Assembly (NCBI RefSeq): GCF_000342045.1
Contig: NZ_AONQ01000016.1
Coordinates: 1 to 64,000, forward strand
Direction: 5' to 3'
Length of the DNA stretch: 64,000 nt
Source: Paramagnetospirillum caucaseum
GTDB lineage: Bacteria > Pseudomonadota > Alphaproteobacteria > Rhodospirillales > Magnetospirillaceae
In this document: positions 63,717-64,000 of the stretch, piece by piece
Layout of the letters: each line of letters begins with the position of its first letter
How positions within the stretch are numbered: the stretch's first letter is position 1
Made by a program: the position numbers and the translations under genes
The notes under the pieces: model-generated
What the model was told of the DNA's origin: nothing
Databases searched by the model: none
What the model saw: the letters and a program-made list of their open reading frames with translations, nothing else

Positions 63717-64000
63717 GGATGTGCTTCCAGGGTGGCGGAAAGAAGGGCTTGGGCCTTGGCGAGCTGGCGGGCCTCGGCGGCCCGGCGGTCGCCGGCGCCC
63801 GCCAGGGCGCGCCGGACCCAGCGTTCGGGCAGGAACTCGTTCAGGATGATCATGCACCAGCGGAGCGCGTAGAGCGGCAGGAACAGCCTGAGGCGAAGGT
63901 CGAAGGCGGGATCGGCGCCGTAGAGCCGCCCTGCCCCGTCCAGGAACCGTTCCTTCTGTACCGCTGTCAGGTTCATGCCGGGATGCAGCACGAAATCGGC
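63713..64000 (-). CDS. C-terminal part of a phosphotransferase-like (APH/kinase-fold) protein
   Basis: Ninety-five codons of a gene entering from the right edge. The visible end (DFVLHPGMNLT, LRLFLPLYALRWCMIILNEF, then a charged helical tail) has the character of the C-terminal lobe of aminoglycoside-phosphotransferase-like small-molecule kinases. A sugar kinase that primes a glycan precursor is possible. The catalytic loop lies outside the window, so the assignment is tentative. Its stop overlaps the transketolase start by 4 nt. Confidence 0.5.
   Translation of the reverse strand, partial: ADFVLHPGMNLTAVQKERFLDGAGRLYGADPAFDLRLRLFLPLYALRWCMIILNEFLPERWVRRALAGAGDRRAAEARQLAKAQALLSATLEAHP

Noticed and set aside
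1..64000. tRNA, rRNA, CRISPR arrays, prophage or integrase genes
   Set aside because: I looked through the intergenic gaps and frames and found no supporting sequence. Nearly all gaps are under 120 bp.

Overview
The window is high-GC chromosomal DNA of an alphaproteobacterium, most likely a Rhodospirillales member close to Magnetospirillum. I infer this from protein character only: a 1600-codon NAD-dependent glutamate dehydrogenase of the large type, a DUF3576-type lipoprotein, the style of the porin, and heavy use of GTG and TTG starts with 1-4 nt gene overlaps. I could run no database search. No rRNA, tRNA, CRISPR array or replication origin was seen.

Region 1 (1-15562) is mostly housekeeping. 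It holds a partial yggS, a ThiE/TenI-like gene, a TPR protein with a GT9-like tail, and a major porin with a strong terminator. These are followed by a DUF3576-type lipoprotein, leuS-lptE-holA-SGNH hydrolase as a tightly overlapping set, the large NAD-GDH, and gmhA (heptose precursor synthesis).

Region 2 (15634-19200, + strand) is a surface-modification cassette: an SxtJ-type membrane protein, a 49-residue DUF5989-type protein, a NodU/CmcH-type O-carbamoyltransferase, and a radical SAM enzyme. It collides tail to tail at 19100-19200 with the minus-strand block.

Region 3 (19100-64000, all minus strand, read right to left) is one very long polysaccharide biosynthesis locus that continues beyond the right edge. 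It contains a split transketolase, four radical SAM enzymes (one with a B12-binding domain), and eight methyltransferase-like proteins. It also has UDP-galactopyranose-mutase-like, epimerase and cupin genes, and an ABC exporter. Further left come a possible carbocyclic or modified-sugar cassette and an acyltransferase. The cassette has a DHQ-synthase-like cyclase, an SDR, two Gfo/Idh/MocA oxidoreductases, a HisC-like aminotransferase and a KdsB-like cytidylyltransferase. The left end holds asparagine synthetase, two GT-C-type membrane proteins, a heparinase-like protein, an O-antigen ligase, a PAPS-forming cysD-cysNC pair and a Wzy-like membrane protein.

The likely overall job is to make, activate, decorate (methyl, carbamoyl, acyl, perhaps sulfate), assemble and export an unusual surface glycan. 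Signs of turnover in the locus are a glycosyltransferase remnant (24611-24850), a methyltransferase paralogue carrying two in-frame deletions (59462-59932), and a 274-bp MITE-like element with 27-bp inverted ends (56749-57022).
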